A stretch of DNA of 64,000 nucleotides from Shimia aestuarii (GCF_900114635.1 NZ_FOTQ01000001.1:62001-126000), one strand, 5' to 3'. Shown: positions 51,631 to 60,916, counted from the first letter of the stretch. Program-made: numbers and translations. The notes: a model not told the origin generated them from the sequence alone.

Positions 51631-51963
51631 GTTGTCGCCCCTGCCGCCTGCAATTTGTTGCTTTTTTGAAGCAGTAGCACGAAACAAGAACAAACACCAA
51701 GCGGAATACGCCGAGGCGATTTTGCGACACTTGCGCACCCGCGCGCGACACCGGCCTTGGAGCGACGCGGAATGACGCCTGAAAACGACACTTAAGGCGT
51801 CGTTTTCGCCCTTGTTTTACAGGGTTTTCGACCGGATGCGACCAATGCAGAAATTGCATGGCACCTATGATGTTTTTGCTGCTTGTTTGTTGTGCAGAAC
51901 GTCCATATTTGCCGCTCATCATCAACGGACCATCGTTCACCACACAACAGAAGGAAGATTGAT
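51631..51963 (+). other. Divergent promoter region between ruvC and the DUF1127 gene
   Basis: 333 bp without a gene. It contains a hairpin-forming inverted repeat GAAAACGAC / GTCGTTTTC (51781-51789 and 51799-51807), nested with GACGCCT / AGGCGTC. There is also a palindrome ATGCA-N5-TGCAT at 51845-51859. GAAGGAAG just before 51964 is the RBS of the DUF1127 gene. These palindromes are candidate operators for one or both genes. Confidence 0.5.
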
Positions 51964-52152
51964 ATGGCCACTTATGACAACGTCTACACCCCCGGTTTTG
52001 CTGGCCGTATTGGTCAGACCCTCGTCAACGCCGTTTCCGCGTTCTCCGCATGGAACGCAACCCGCGTGACGCGCAACACCCTGCACCAGCTGACCGACCG
52101 CGAACTCGAAGACATCGGTCTGTCGCGCGGTGATATCGACACCCTGATCTGA
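51964..52152 (+). CDS. Small DUF1127 (YjiS-like) protein
   Basis: A 62-residue protein with the DUF1127 C-terminal pattern TRNTLHQLTDRELEDIGLSRGDI, an Arg/Asp-rich helical motif common in alphaproteobacteria. In some species such proteins modulate phosphate, carbon or RNA turnover, but the role here is unknown. The N-terminal half (YDNVYTPGFAGRIGQTLVNA) is family-typical for roseobacters. It is monocistronic, with GAAGGAAG RBS and a strong terminator, features of an abundantly expressed small gene. Confidence 0.88.
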   Translation: MATYDNVYTPGFAGRIGQTLVNAVSAFSAWNATRVTRNTLHQLTDRELEDIGLSRGDIDTLI

Positions 52153-52198
52153 CCTGCGCGCCCCTGCCGGGCGCAGAGGTCGGTCGATCCGATCAGAA

Positions 52199-52230
52199 AA
52201 CCGTGGCCTCGTCCGGGCCACGGTTTTTTT
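52199..52230 (+). terminator. Terminator of the DUF1127 gene
   Basis: AACCGTGGCC / GGCCACGGTT stem followed by seven T residues. Confidence 0.92.
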
Positions 52231-52254
52231 GTGCCTTTTGGGCAGGCGAACGAC

Positions 52255-52286
52255 AAAGGCTCCGCAGAGAGAGATGCGGAGCCTTT
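52255..52286 (-). terminator. Hairpin after the 52.3-kb membrane-protein gene
   Basis: AAAGGCTCCGCA / TGCGGAGCCTTT forms a 12-bp stem with an 8-base loop, 28 bp past the stop of the minus-strand 52314-52658 gene. The T run is short, but the perfect stem between convergent genes suggests a terminator. Confidence 0.75.
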
Positions 52287-52313
52287 GCACTGAGCTGAAT
52301 TGGAGGGTCAGCG

Positions 52314-52658
52314 TTATTTGAATGTCTTGATCTGGACCGCAACCCAACGCGACACCGGATCGGCGCGCATGGTCCACGCGGCGGCCTGTTCGACAACCGA
52401 ACCGCCATCCAGACGCGCCACATGCTGCGTGTAAAAATCGGGGCCATACTGGGCCATGATCGCGCCCTTTATCCCAAAGAAGGCGACGACAACCATCATC
52501 AGACCGGTCCATGGAATGCCGCGCCGACGCCCGGCGCCGCGCACGATCACATAACCGTCGCGATTAATGGCAACCCGCTTGCGGGAACGGCGTCCCTTGG
52601 CCTCATTGCGATAGATGTTGGCCAGACGCTCGTGAAACTCTGCGTGTGATTCACTCAT
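52314..52658 (-). CDS. Small single-pass membrane protein, unknown function
   Basis: A 114-residue protein. A basic N-terminal part (KGRRSRKRVAINRDGYVIV, about 21-39) is followed by one hydrophobic segment (IPWTGLMMVVVAFFGIKGAIMA, about 48-69) and a C-terminal region presumably outside the cytoplasm (QHVARLDGGSVVEQAAAW). I recognise no named family. It lies between the convergent DUF1127 gene and prmA, has a hairpin after it and looks monocistronic. Confidence 0.7.
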   Translation of the reverse strand: MSESHAEFHERLANIYRNEAKGRRSRKRVAINRDGYVIVRGAGRRRGIPWTGLMMVVVAFFGIKGAIMAQYGPDFYTQHVARLDGGSVVEQAAAWTMRADPVSRWVAVQIKTFK

Positions 52659-52860
52659 GGCAACTTACTCGTGTTTGGCCCCCACCAAACATGGCCAAAA
52701 TGGCCTTCAAATGTGGCAAAAATGTGGCGTCGCAGTCCAATTGCGGCGGTTTCAAGACAAATGGGGCGAAAACGCCAAAATTCACCCTGCCAACCGGAAA
52801 CAGTTCACCCAAACAATCTATAACTGTCTGATTTTCAGAAACATTAGCGCGGTGCTACGC

Positions 52861-52887
52861 AAAAAATGGGCGGCACCAAGGCCGCCC
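52861..52887 (-). terminator. Terminator of prmA
   Basis: GGGCGGC / GCCGCCC with a six-base loop (52868-52887) is followed, in minus-strand reading, by ATTTTTT. It lies 26 bp past the prmA stop. Confidence 0.85.
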
Positions 52888-52912
52888 GATTCTATCTGGA
52901 TCGCTCAGGGTT

Positions 52913-53782
52913 TCACCGCCGGGTCAGCGTCAGCGTCGTCCATTCCCCGATCTCTTCGCGGGTATGAACATCGAACCCGGCTGCGTCATAGGCCGCGACC
53001 ACCTCGTCCGCCTGTTCGTTCAGGATGCCCGAGAGGATCGCATGGCCACCGGCCACGATATTTCCCCCCATGTCCGGAGCCAGATCCACCAGGGGCGCTT
53101 TGAGAATATTGGCGAACACAAGGTCATAAGGAGCCTTGACCGCAAGGTCCGGATGCCCAAACCCTGCCGCCTCAAGGCAGATGACCCGCCCCTCAAGCCC
53201 GTTGGCCTTGGCATTCGCCACGGCCACCTCGACCGCGACCTCGTCGATGTCGCTGGCCAACACCGGATTGGGCCAGATGCGCGCGGCCCCCATCGCCAGC
53301 ACCGCCGTGCCACAGCCGATATCGGCCACGTTCTGCCCCACGAAACCTTCGTTCGCCAATCGGTCCAACGCCTTGAGACATCCCAGCGTGGTGCCGTGAT
53401 GACCGGTGCCAAAGGCCATGGCCGCCTCGATCAGAAGCGGTTCGCTGCCCTCGGGCACCTTGTCTGCGTCATGGCTGCCATATACGAAAAACCGACCTGC
53501 CTCGACCGGCGCCAGCTCCCGTTTGACCTTGGCGACCCAGTCGGTTTCCGGCAACTCGCTGACCACGAAAGGCTTGGCCCCAAACGCGGCTGCAAGCACC
53601 GCGAGACCGGCCTCGTCCGGACTTTCGATGAAATACCCACCAACTTCCCAAAGCCCCGAGCCGTCCTCGATTTCAAAGACCCCAACGCCAGTGGGCTCGG
53701 GGTTCAGGCGTTCCATCGCCTCGCCCAGCTGATCGGCTTGGGCTTTTCCAACAAGGGTGGTCAGGGCGGTGAATGTGGGCAT
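52913..53782 (-). CDS. prmA: Ribosomal protein L11 methyltransferase
   Basis: A 289-residue SAM-dependent methyltransferase that trimethylates L11. The C-terminal catalytic domain has GTGHHGTTLGCLKALDRL, motif I NVADIGCGTAVLAMGAA, ASDIDEVAVEVAVANAKANG and the catalytic DLVFANILKAPLVDLA. The N-terminal L11-recognition domain is about residues 1-90. AGGAG precedes the ATG. It is monocistronic with a terminator after it and the MATE gene 58 bp upstream on the same strand. Confidence 0.93.
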   Translation of the reverse strand: MPTFTALTTLVGKAQADQLGEAMERLNPEPTGVGVFEIEDGSGLWEVGGYFIESPDEAGLAVLAAAFGAKPFVVSELPETDWVAKVKRELAPVEAGRFFVYGSHDADKVPEGSEPLLIEAAMAFGTGHHGTTLGCLKALDRLANEGFVGQNVADIGCGTAVLAMGAARIWPNPVLASDIDEVAVEVAVANAKANGLEGRVICLEAAGFGHPDLAVKAPYDLVFANILKAPLVDLAPDMGGNIVAGGHAILSGILNEQADEVVAAYDAAGFDVHTREEIGEWTTLTLTRR

Positions 53783-53840
53783 GACGGTCTCCTAAAGGGT
53801 TCTGAGCGGCCTAGTGCGCCCGACAGGCAAGGTCAACGCT

Positions 53841-55172
53841 TTAAACAGGCCGCCCGATCCCACGCAGGTAGTGCCAGCTCCAGATCGCCCCCAAAAGACC
53901 CACCGCCGCACCTACACCGGATTGGGCATAAACCACGCCCGGCGCCTCAAAGACCGAAGCCGCCCACCACGCCACCGGTAGGATCAGGACACCGTCCCGC
54001 AGCCAGTTGAGCATGGTCGAGCGCGCTGGTTTGTCGGTGTTGTTGAAGGTGGCGTTCGACACGAATAAGGCGCCCGTAAAGATGAACGCCCCGGCCCCGA
54101 CATAGGCAAAGGCCTCATAGACCAAAACACCTTCACCGACCAAGCCAAAGCCCTGCACCACAAGCTGCGCCGTCGCGGCCAGCAAGGCCCATGCCAAAAG
54201 CGTATAGCCCGCGCAAAACACCAGCGCGTCGCGGAAGGTCATGCGCAGCCGATCATAGAGGCCAGCCCCGTAATTCTGCCCAAAGATGCCGCCAACCGCG
54301 CCAGAGAGTGAGAAGATCCCCCCAAAGGCCACCACCATCAGCCGGTTCACCACAGCCCAGGCCGCCACGGCATTGTCTCCGAACCCGGCAATGACCCCGG
54401 TCAACAAGTAGTTGCCAAATGGCGTAGCCATCTGGGTCAGGATTGCAGGGACAGCAACCTTGGCAAACGGACCCACACAGCGCCGGATCGCCCAGATCGC
54501 GGGGCGGGCATAAAGGTTGTGCACGCCAATCGCAAAACGCATCGCCATGCCCGCCATCACAAAGCGCGACAGCACCACCCCCATCGCAGCCCCATCCAGC
54601 CCAAGGCCAAGCCCGAGGATCAGGAACGGATCAATCACCATCGCCACCGCACCGGAGGTGAGCGTGACAAACATCGAGCGCCGCCCGTCCCCTTCGGCCC
54701 TGAGACAGGCTTGTCCGGCAAGGCCGATTGCCATCACGATCAGCGACGGCATGGAAATAAGGATGTAACGCGCCGCCAGCGCCAGCGTCTCGCCTTCCGC
54801 CCCCACAAGCGCCAGCATCGGCTTGCGCAGCGACACAAACAGAAGCGCCACGAAAGTTTGCACCGCAATGGTCAACACCATTGCACTTGTCGCCTCGTGC
54901 CGCGCCCGCTCAAAATCCCCCATCCCGATCCGGCGCGAGATCAGCGCGGTCCCGGCAATCATCAAGCCAATACCGATCGACACCGCGAAAAACTGGATCG
55001 CGAAGGCATAGCCAATGGCGGCGACGAGCTTCTGGTCTCCGATCCGTGCAATCCACAAAAGGTTTGCCAGGTCGACCAGGAAGACAAAGGTGATCCCCAC
55101 CGCCCCGGTCAGGGTCATGCGAACCACGTGACCCATGGTCGACCCGTCCAGAAACCGCCCGCGCCGCTGCAT
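53841..55172 (-). CDS. MATE-family efflux transporter
   Basis: A 443-residue membrane protein with about 12 hydrophobic helices in two homologous halves. Family positions include the start RFLDGSTMGHVVRMTLTGAVG, VDLANLLWIARIGDQKLVAA and, in the second half, PAILTQMATPFGNYLLTGVI and IFGQNYGAGLYDRLRMTF. It is probably a Na+ or H+ antiporter for toxic organic cations. It begins 3 bp after the stop of the MFS gene, so the two transporters form an operon. Confidence 0.88.
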   Translation of the reverse strand: MQRRGRFLDGSTMGHVVRMTLTGAVGITFVFLVDLANLLWIARIGDQKLVAAIGYAFAIQFFAVSIGIGLMIAGTALISRRIGMGDFERARHEATSAMVLTIAVQTFVALLFVSLRKPMLALVGAEGETLALAARYILISMPSLIVMAIGLAGQACLRAEGDGRRSMFVTLTSGAVAMVIDPFLILGLGLGLDGAAMGVVLSRFVMAGMAMRFAIGVHNLYARPAIWAIRRCVGPFAKVAVPAILTQMATPFGNYLLTGVIAGFGDNAVAAWAVVNRLMVVAFGGIFSLSGAVGGIFGQNYGAGLYDRLRMTFRDALVFCAGYTLLAWALLAATAQLVVQGFGLVGEGVLVYEAFAYVGAGAFIFTGALFVSNATFNNTDKPARSTMLNWLRDGVLILPVAWWAASVFEAPGVVYAQSGVGAAVGLLGAIWSWHYLRGIGRPV

Positions 55173-55175
55173 GGC

Positions 55176-56408
55176 TTATTCCGCCGGGCTCGGCGCATAG
55201 CGCACAAGGCACGTTTCATTGCCTTTTTCCGGGTGGCGCGGGATCAGCGTGGCCAAGGCCAGCGACACCGCCGCCATCGCCGCCGCCAGCGCAAACACCG
55301 CCCCGGGGGACGCCAGCCACAAAAGCCCCAACAGCACCGGAAGGAACACCGCCGCGATATGGTTGATGGTAAAGGCCACGGCCGCCGTGGGCGCGATATC
55401 TTCGGGGTCGGCGATCTTCTGGAAATACGTCTTCAGCGCCAGCGCCAGTGCGAACAGCATGTGGTCGACCACGTAAAGTATGGCCGCCAGCACAACGCCC
55501 CAGCCAAAGAAATAAATACCGCCATAGGCCAGGAACACGATCACCAGCCCGGCGTATTCGAAGATCAGTGTCCTCCGCTCGCCAAACCGTGCAACCGCGC
55601 CGCCGAACATAGGCGCCGCAACCATGTTGATCACGAGGTTGATCAGGTACAGCCCCGTGATCTCATGCACGTCGAACCCAAAGCGTTCGACCATCATGAA
55701 CCCGGCAAAGACGACAAAAATCTGTCGCCGTGCGCCCGCCATGAACTGCATCGCGTAATACAGCCAATAGCGTTTCTTAAGAACCATCTTGCGCACCTGC
55801 GGGGTGCGGGCTTCGAATTGCGGAAAAGCAACGAAGCAATAGACCGCGATCACCGCAGTGACCCCACCACCCAGCAGGTAAACCGTGTTGTATTCCAGCT
55901 CATACCGCTTCCACGTCAACACGATCAGCCCATAGGCCACCAGCGTCGCTGCAGACCCCGCGGCCAACAACCAGCCCAGCACCTTGGGCGCGCGCGCCTT
56001 GTCCAGCCATTGCAACTGCAACGACTGGTTCACCGTCTCATAGTAGTGAAAGCCGATCGAACTGAGCATTGTGATCGTCAGGATACCCGCAAGCGACGGA
56101 AACCATGCTGTCACCGCCGTCGCCACTCCAAGAAGGAACAGCGACACCATCCCCAGCACCTGCTCACGCATCACCATCAGGATCGCGATCACACCAACGG
56201 CGAAAAAGCCCGGAATCTCGCGAACCGTGTGCAAAAGGCCGATATCCGCCCCGTCAAACCCAGCCACTTCGACAACGAAGTTGTTCAGCAGCGCCGACCA
56301 GGTGTTGAAGGCAATTGGCATCGCCAGCGCCATCAGGAACAAAAGTGTCACGGGACGCCGCCAAACCGGCAGATGCGCCGCCTCATCAAGGGTGATTTTG
56401 TTTAACAT
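55176..56408 (-). CDS. MFS transporter
   Basis: A 410-residue protein with about 12 hydrophobic helices. It starts MLNKITLDEAAHLPVWRRPV, and the loop after helix 8 has APMFGGAVARFGERRTLIFEY, a variant of MFS motif A. The first-half motif A is not conserved (VMREQVLGMVSLFL), so it is not a standard drug antiporter. It forms an operon with the MATE gene (3-bp gap) and is divergent from the YeeE/YedE gene across a 128-bp region with a palindrome. The substrate is unknown. Confidence 0.8.
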   Translation of the reverse strand: MLNKITLDEAAHLPVWRRPVTLLFLMALAMPIAFNTWSALLNNFVVEVAGFDGADIGLLHTVREIPGFFAVGVIAILMVMREQVLGMVSLFLLGVATAVTAWFPSLAGILTITMLSSIGFHYYETVNQSLQLQWLDKARAPKVLGWLLAAGSAATLVAYGLIVLTWKRYELEYNTVYLLGGGVTAVIAVYCFVAFPQFEARTPQVRKMVLKKRYWLYYAMQFMAGARRQIFVVFAGFMMVERFGFDVHEITGLYLINLVINMVAAPMFGGAVARFGERRTLIFEYAGLVIVFLAYGGIYFFGWGVVLAAILYVVDHMLFALALALKTYFQKIADPEDIAPTAAVAFTINHIAAVFLPVLLGLLWLASPGAVFALAAAMAAVSLALATLIPRHPEKGNETCLVRYAPSPAE

Positions 56409-56468
56409 GTGGTCCGAATACGCCTGTTGCGACAGCTTGGCGAGTGCAAAAACCCGCAGGTCTGATCT

Positions 56469-56491
56469 GAATCAATGCACAAAAGTGATTC
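56469..56491. promoter_or_regulatory. Palindrome in the divergent MFS-yeeE promoter region
   Basis: GAATCA (56469-56474) and TGATTC (56486-56491) form an inverted repeat with an 11-bp spacer, centred between the two divergent starts. It is a plausible operator for one or both genes; the binding protein is not known. Confidence 0.4.
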
Positions 56492-56536
56492 CCCGCGCAT
56501 ATATCCACGCATTCGCATTTTTTTATAGGTGGCGGC

Positions 56537-57601
56537 ATGGATATCCTGACTCTTGTCGAAAGCATCGGCGAAGCCCCGACGGCGGCGGTGCTTGGCCTGA
56601 TCACGGGTCTGGTTTTCGGGATCGCGGCGCAGCGATCCCGTTTCTGCTTGCGCGCTGCCACGGTGGAGTTTGCGCGCGGCGAACTGGGCGACAAGGTCGC
56701 GGTCTGGCTGCTGACCATCTCCACCGCTATTGTCTGGGTGCAGGGCGCCCAAGCCTTGGGGTTGATGCATTCGGCCGACGCCCGCATGATGGCCGTCCCC
56801 GGAAGCTGGTCGGGCGCCATCATTGGCGGTTTGCTGTTTGGCGTCGGCATGGTGCTGGCGCGCGGCTGCTCCGGGCGCCTTCTCGTGCTGGCCGCAACCG
56901 GCAACCTGCGCTCCGTGATCTCCGGTCTGATCTTTGCCGTTGTCGCCCAGATGAGCCTTGCCGGGCTGCTCTCGCCCCTGCGTGACCGCCTTGCCAGCCT
57001 CTGGATCACCTCCGAAGGCCGCAATGTCGACCTCATCGCCGCCTTTGGCCTGCCCGACCTGTCGGGCCTGATCTTCGGGGCGATCATGGCCGTGCTGGCG
57101 CTGATCATTGCCCGGCGCAACCGGATCGGCGCCTCCCGCCTGATATTTGCATCCGGTGTCGGATTTGCCGTTGCCGTCGGGTGGGTGCTCACCTACGGGC
57201 TCGCGCAGGTCGCCTTTGAACCTGTCCAGATCGAAAGCGCCACCTTCTCAGGTCCGTCCGCCCACACACTGATGTTCTTTCTGGATCGCAATGCGGTTCT
57301 GGAATTCGACGTCGGGCTTGTGCCGGGCGTGGTGATCGGCTCGTTCCTCGCCGCATCGCTTGCAGGCGAGTTCAAGTTCCAAGGGTTCGAAGGCGAAGCC
57401 AACATGCGCCGCGCCATGACCGGGGCCGTGCTGATGGGCTTTGGCGCGATGCTTGCGGGCGGCTGCGCGATCGGCGCGGGTGTTACGGGAGGCTCGATCT
57501 TTGCGGGCACCGCTTGGGTTGCGCTCTTTGCGATGTGGCTCGGTGCCATCGCTACGGACTTCCTCGTCGACCAGCGCGGCGGCGCCACGGCCACAGCCTG
57601 A
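56537..57601 (+). CDS. YeeE/YedE-family sulfur transporter (TsuA-like)
   Basis: A 354-residue polytopic protein with two repeated halves. The conserved Cys-containing loops are QRSRFCLRAATVEFARGE, GMVLARGCSGRLLVLAATG and GAMLAGGCAIGAGVTGGS, the pattern of the thiosulfate importer TsuA and related YeeE/YedE proteins, in which these Cys line the pore. It likely moves thiosulfate or a related reduced sulfur species. GGTGG lies before the ATG. BigR/SqrR-type repressors control such genes elsewhere, and one is encoded at 23665. Confidence 0.87.
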   Translation: MDILTLVESIGEAPTAAVLGLITGLVFGIAAQRSRFCLRAATVEFARGELGDKVAVWLLTISTAIVWVQGAQALGLMHSADARMMAVPGSWSGAIIGGLLFGVGMVLARGCSGRLLVLAATGNLRSVISGLIFAVVAQMSLAGLLSPLRDRLASLWITSEGRNVDLIAAFGLPDLSGLIFGAIMAVLALIIARRNRIGASRLIFASGVGFAVAVGWVLTYGLAQVAFEPVQIESATFSGPSAHTLMFFLDRNAVLEFDVGLVPGVVIGSFLAASLAGEFKFQGFEGEANMRRAMTGAVLMGFGAMLAGGCAIGAGVTGGSIFAGTAWVALFAMWLGAIATDFLVDQRGGATATA

Positions 57602-57617
57602 TCCACCTCAGGCTTCA

Positions 57618-57685
57618 TTTTGCCAAAAATACCTCTGGGGGTGAATTGAGCCGTCAGGCTCAAGAGGGGGCAACGCCCCCTTCCG
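57618..57685. repeat. Palindromic intergenic repeat, partial copy
   Basis: ATTTTGCCAAAAATACCTC is followed by GGGGGTGAATTGAGCCG, TCAGGCTCAAGAG and the hairpin GGGGGC-AAC-GCCCCC. The GGGGTGAATTG(A/G)GCCG and CAGGCTCAA modules match 60788-60815. It separates the convergent yeeE and priA genes and probably ends one or both transcripts. Confidence 0.7.
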
Positions 57686-57693
57686 CTCAAAGT

Positions 57694-59928
57694 TCAGTAA
57701 AAACTCTGCGGATCAATATCCACTGCCAGCCGCAAATCGCCCTTGAGCCGGAACTGCCCAACCCACTCGGCCAGCGCCGCCTGCAACGGCGCGCCCTTGT
57801 CCGCCTTGACCAGCAGACGTACCCGATGCCGCCCGCGCACCCGTGCAATCGGCGCAGGTGCGGGCCCATAGACCTCGGCCCCGATCGCCCGGAGCATCCC
57901 GGCATTGCGTGCCAGCGCATTGCCCAGATCAAACACCTGGCTGACATCGCCCCCTGAAAGGATGATCCCCGCCATCCGTCCATAGGGCGGCACCCCGGCA
58001 TGACGCCGTTCACCCGCTTCGGCCTTCCAGAACCCCAGTTCATCCCCGGCCAGGATGGCCCGGATCACAGGATGCTCGGGTTGATAGCTCTGCAACATCG
58101 CGACCCCCGGCTTCTCGGCCCGCCCCGCGCGCCCCGCCACCTGCCGCATCAACTGAAACGTCCGCTCGGCGGCGCGCAGATCCGACCCCTGCAACCCCAG
58201 ATCGGCGTCAATCACCCCGACCAGCGTCAGTAGCGGGAAATTATGTCCCTTGGCCACCAGCTGCGTGCCGATGATGATATCGGCCCCACCCGCGGCAATG
58301 GTCTCGATCCCTTCCTTGAGCGCACGTGCCGATCCGAACAGGTCCGACGACAACACCGCCAACCGCGCCTCGGGCCAGAGCTTGCCCGCCTCTTCCGCCA
58401 GCCGCTCCACACCGGGACCAACCGGCGCCAGCTTGCCTTCGACCTCACAGGACGGACAGGCCTCCGGCATCGGCTTGGTCTCGCCGCATTGATGACAGAC
58501 CAGCCGCTTGAGAAAGCGATGCTCCACCATGCGCGCATCACAATGATCACAGCCCACCTGATGCCCACAGGCCCGACAGATCGTCACCGGCGCATAGCCA
58601 CGCCGGTTGATGAACAACAGGCTCTGCTCGCCAGCCAGAATGCGCCGGTCCACCGCCGCCTTGAGCGTCGGGGAAATCCAGCGGTCGCGCGGCAAATCCT
58701 CGACCCGCATGTCAATCGCGCGCATCTCGGGCAACACCGCCGCGCCATAGCGCGCGGTCAGCTCCAGCCGGTCATATTTCCCGGCCTCCGCATTGGCCCA
58801 GCTTTCCAGCGACGGTGTGGCCGAGGCCAACACCACCCGCGCGTCACACAAGGATGCGCGCAGTACGGCCATGTCCCGCGCGTTGTAAAGGACACCGTCT
58901 TCTTGTTTGTAAGACGTGTCATGCTCCTCATCGACCACGATCAGCCCGAGGTCCCGATAGGGCAGGAACAGGGCTGATCGCGCGCCCACCACAAGCTGTG
59001 CGTCCCCCTGCCCGACCATCTTCCATGTTCGGCGGCGCTCGGTCATGGTCACGCCGGAATGCCACTCCGCCGGGCGCGCGCCAAACCGCGCCTCGACCCG
59101 CGTCAGGAACTCTGCCGTCAACGCGATCTCAGGCAACAGCACCAATGCCTGCCGCCCCATGCGCAGACACTCGGCCACGGCTTCAAGATACACCTCGGTC
59201 TTGCCCGACCCCGTCACCCCCCGAAGCAGCGTCGTGCCATAACGCCCCGACCGCACACCGGCCTTCAAGGCTTGCGCCCCTACCGCCTGTTCCTCGGTCA
59301 AAGCCTTGCCGCCATAGTCCGGATCCAGCCGGGGAAACGGCAAATCCCGTGGCGTGTCTTCCTCGCGCACGACACCCTGCTTGACGAGCCCCTTGATCAC
59401 CGAGTTCGTGACTCCGGCCATCTCGCTCAACTCGCCCATGGTAAAGGCCAGCCCGCCATATTCGTGCAAGGTTTCCAGGACCCGACGCCGCGCATCCGTC
59501 TGGCGATCCGGTTCCCCTTCGTCCAGCCGATAGACCTTGCGCATCGACGGTGGGTCGCTCAGCCCCGGCGCGCGCGTGGCCAGCCGAAGCATCGCATGCA
59601 GCGGCGTCAGCGTGTAGTCGGCCGCACGCGTCAGAAAGGCTTTCATGTCGTCGCCCATTGGTGCGACATCAAGAACCCGGTTCACGGGCCGGATGCGGTT
59701 GATATCGAAACCGCCTTCACCTTTGCCCCAAACCACGCCCAGAACCCGACGCGGCCCCAGCGGCACCTCGACAAAGGCCCCTTCGACGCAACCACCCTCG
59801 GGCGCTTTGTAGTCAAGGAATCGGTCCAGCGGCTGTGTCGTCAGTACCGCCACCAGTTCACCTTCATCAAAAAACTCTGGCCCCTGCACACCGCTGCCTT
59901 CTTTTCCTGACCATGTTTCCGCTAACAT
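57694..59928 (-). CDS. priA: Primosomal protein N', replication restart helicase PriA
   Basis: A 744-residue helicase that reloads the replisome at broken forks. The N-terminal DNA-binding domain (about 25-115) includes [10 protein letters not shown]. The helicase core has Walker [20 protein letters not shown] box [14 protein letters not shown] and FINRRGYAP. The zinc-binding insert has paired Cys ([34 protein letters not shown]), and the C-terminal helicase motifs include [19 protein letters not shown] and [13 protein letters not shown]. It is divergent from the transaldolase gene. Confidence 0.96.
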   Translation of the reverse strand: MLAETWSGKEGSGVQGPEFFDEGELVAVLTTQPLDRFLDYKAPEGGCVEGAFVEVPLGPRRVLGVVWGKGEGGFDINRIRPVNRVLDVAPMGDDMKAFLTRAADYTLTPLHAMLRLATRAPGLSDPPSMRKVYRLDEGEPDRQTDARRRVLETLHEYGGLAFTMGELSEMAGVTNSVIKGLVKQGVVREEDTPRDLPFPRLDPDYGGKALTEEQAVGAQALKAGVRSGRYGTTLLRGVTGSGKTEVYLEAVAECLRMGRQALVLLPEIALTAEFLTRVEARFGARPAEWHSGVTMTERRRTWKMVGQGDAQLVVGARSALFLPYRDLGLIVVDEEHDTSYKQEDGVLYNARDMAVLRASLCDARVVLASATPSLESWANAEAGKYDRLELTARYGAAVLPEMRAIDMRVEDLPRDRWISPTLKAAVDRRILAGEQSLLFINRRGYAPVTICRACGHQVGCDHCDARMVEHRFLKRLVCHQCGETKPMPEACPSCEVEGKLAPVGPGVERLAEEAGKLWPEARLAVLSSDLFGSARALKEGIETIAAGGADIIIGTQLVAKGHNFPLLTLVGVIDADLGLQGSDLRAAERTFQLMRQVAGRAGRAEKPGVAMLQSYQPEHPVIRAILAGDELGFWKAEAGERRHAGVPPYGRMAGIILSGGDVSQVFDLGNALARNAGMLRAIGAEVYGPAPAPIARVRGRHRVRLLVKADKGAPLQAALAEWVGQFRLKGDLRLAVDIDPQSFY

Positions 59929-60024
59929 TCACCTGCGACCCGGCGGAATTCGGGGTTCCCGCAGGAACATCTATCAGGTAAAGGCAAGCCAACCCAAGTC
60001 CAACCCAAAGAAAGGACACGCGCC

Positions 60025-60678
60025 ATGAAATTCTTTGTTGATACCGCCGAGATCGACGCCATTGCCGAACTGAATGCCCTTGGCATGGTCGACGGTGTGA
60101 CCACCAACCCCTCGCTGATCAAGAAGTCCGGCCGCGACATTCTCGAAGTGACCAAAGAAATCTGCGATCTCGTTGACGGCCCGGTGTCGGCCGAAGTCAC
60201 CGCCACGGACGCTGACGAGATGATCGCTGAGGGGCGCAAGCTGGTCGAGATCGCCGAAAACATCGCTGTCAAAGTGCCGCTGACATGGGACGGGCTCAAG
60301 GCCTGCAAGACGCTGACCGACGATGGCCACATGGTCAACGTGACGCTCTGCTTCTCCGCCAATCAGGCGCTTTTGGCCGCCAAGGCGGGCGCAACCTTCA
60401 TCTCACCCTTCCTCGGACGTCTCGATGACATCAACCTTGATGGCACGGACCTGATCGCGGACATCCGTCAGGTCTATGACAACTACGGCTATGAAACCCA
60501 GATCCTCGCCGCCTCGATCCGCACAGTGAACCACGTCACCCAATGCGCCCTGATCGGGGCCGACGTGATGACCGCGCCCCCCGCCGTGATCAAGGCCATG
60601 GTCAACCACCCGCTGACCGACAAGGGACTCGACGCCTTCCTCGCGGATATCAAAGCCGCAGGCATCAAGATTCTGTAA
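60025..60678 (+). CDS. tal: Transaldolase, short (TalC/FSA) type
   Basis: A 217-residue class I aldolase of the short transaldolase/fructose-6-phosphate aldolase group. The N-terminus is [20 protein letters not shown], and [15 protein letters not shown] and the Schiff-base Lys in [16 protein letters not shown] are family hallmarks. [20 protein letters not shown] and [12 protein letters not shown] complete the barrel. It transfers dihydroxyacetone units in the pentose phosphate pathway; FSA activity cannot be excluded. AAAGGA lies upstream of the ATG, and a palindromic repeat follows the stop. Confidence 0.93.
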   Translation: MKFFVDTAEIDAIAELNALGMVDGVTTNPSLIKKSGRDILEVTKEICDLVDGPVSAEVTATDADEMIAEGRKLVEIAENIAVKVPLTWDGLKACKTLTDDGHMVNVTLCFSANQALLAAKAGATFISPFLGRLDDINLDGTDLIADIRQVYDNYGYETQILAASIRTVNHVTQCALIGADVMTAPPAVIKAMVNHPLTDKGLDAFLADIKAAGIKIL

Positions 60679-60680
60679 AG

Positions 60681-60830
60681 CCGGCAAGGGGGCGCTGCCC
60701 CCACCGCAGCAAGCTGCGCCTCCCCCCGGGGGTATTTCACACCATTGAGAAGACGCACCTGCCCTTTCTCAATGGTTCGAAATACCACGGGGTGAATTGG
60801 GCCGACAGGCTCAACAGGGGCAGCGCCCCA
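60681..60830. repeat. Palindromic intergenic repeat, full-length copy
   Basis: The most complete copy. It contains GGGGGCGCTGCCCCC (60688-60702), a hairpin GCAGC-AA-GCTGC and CCCCCCGGGGGTATTTC. Nested inverted repeats follow: GGTATTTC (60731-60738) with GAAATACC (60779-60786), and ATTGAGAA (60744-60751) with TTCTCAAT (60766-60773). Then come GGGGTGAATTGGGCCG, ACAGGCTCAAC and GGGGCAGCGCCCC (60817-60829). It starts right after the transaldolase gene and contains no coding sequence. Confidence 0.85.
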
Positions 60831-60916
60831 TTTTCTCTAAACTCCAACAAAAAAAATTGCGGCATTCGTGCGGGGCCTCTGCTATGGTCGCGCCAACGAC
60901 CAGAAACGGCATCACC

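Noticed and set aside
54519-56405. A plus-strand open frame of about 628 codons
   Set aside because: It is antisense to the MATE and MFS genes, and its His/Gln/Arg-rich translation reflects reverse reading of hydrophobic codons.
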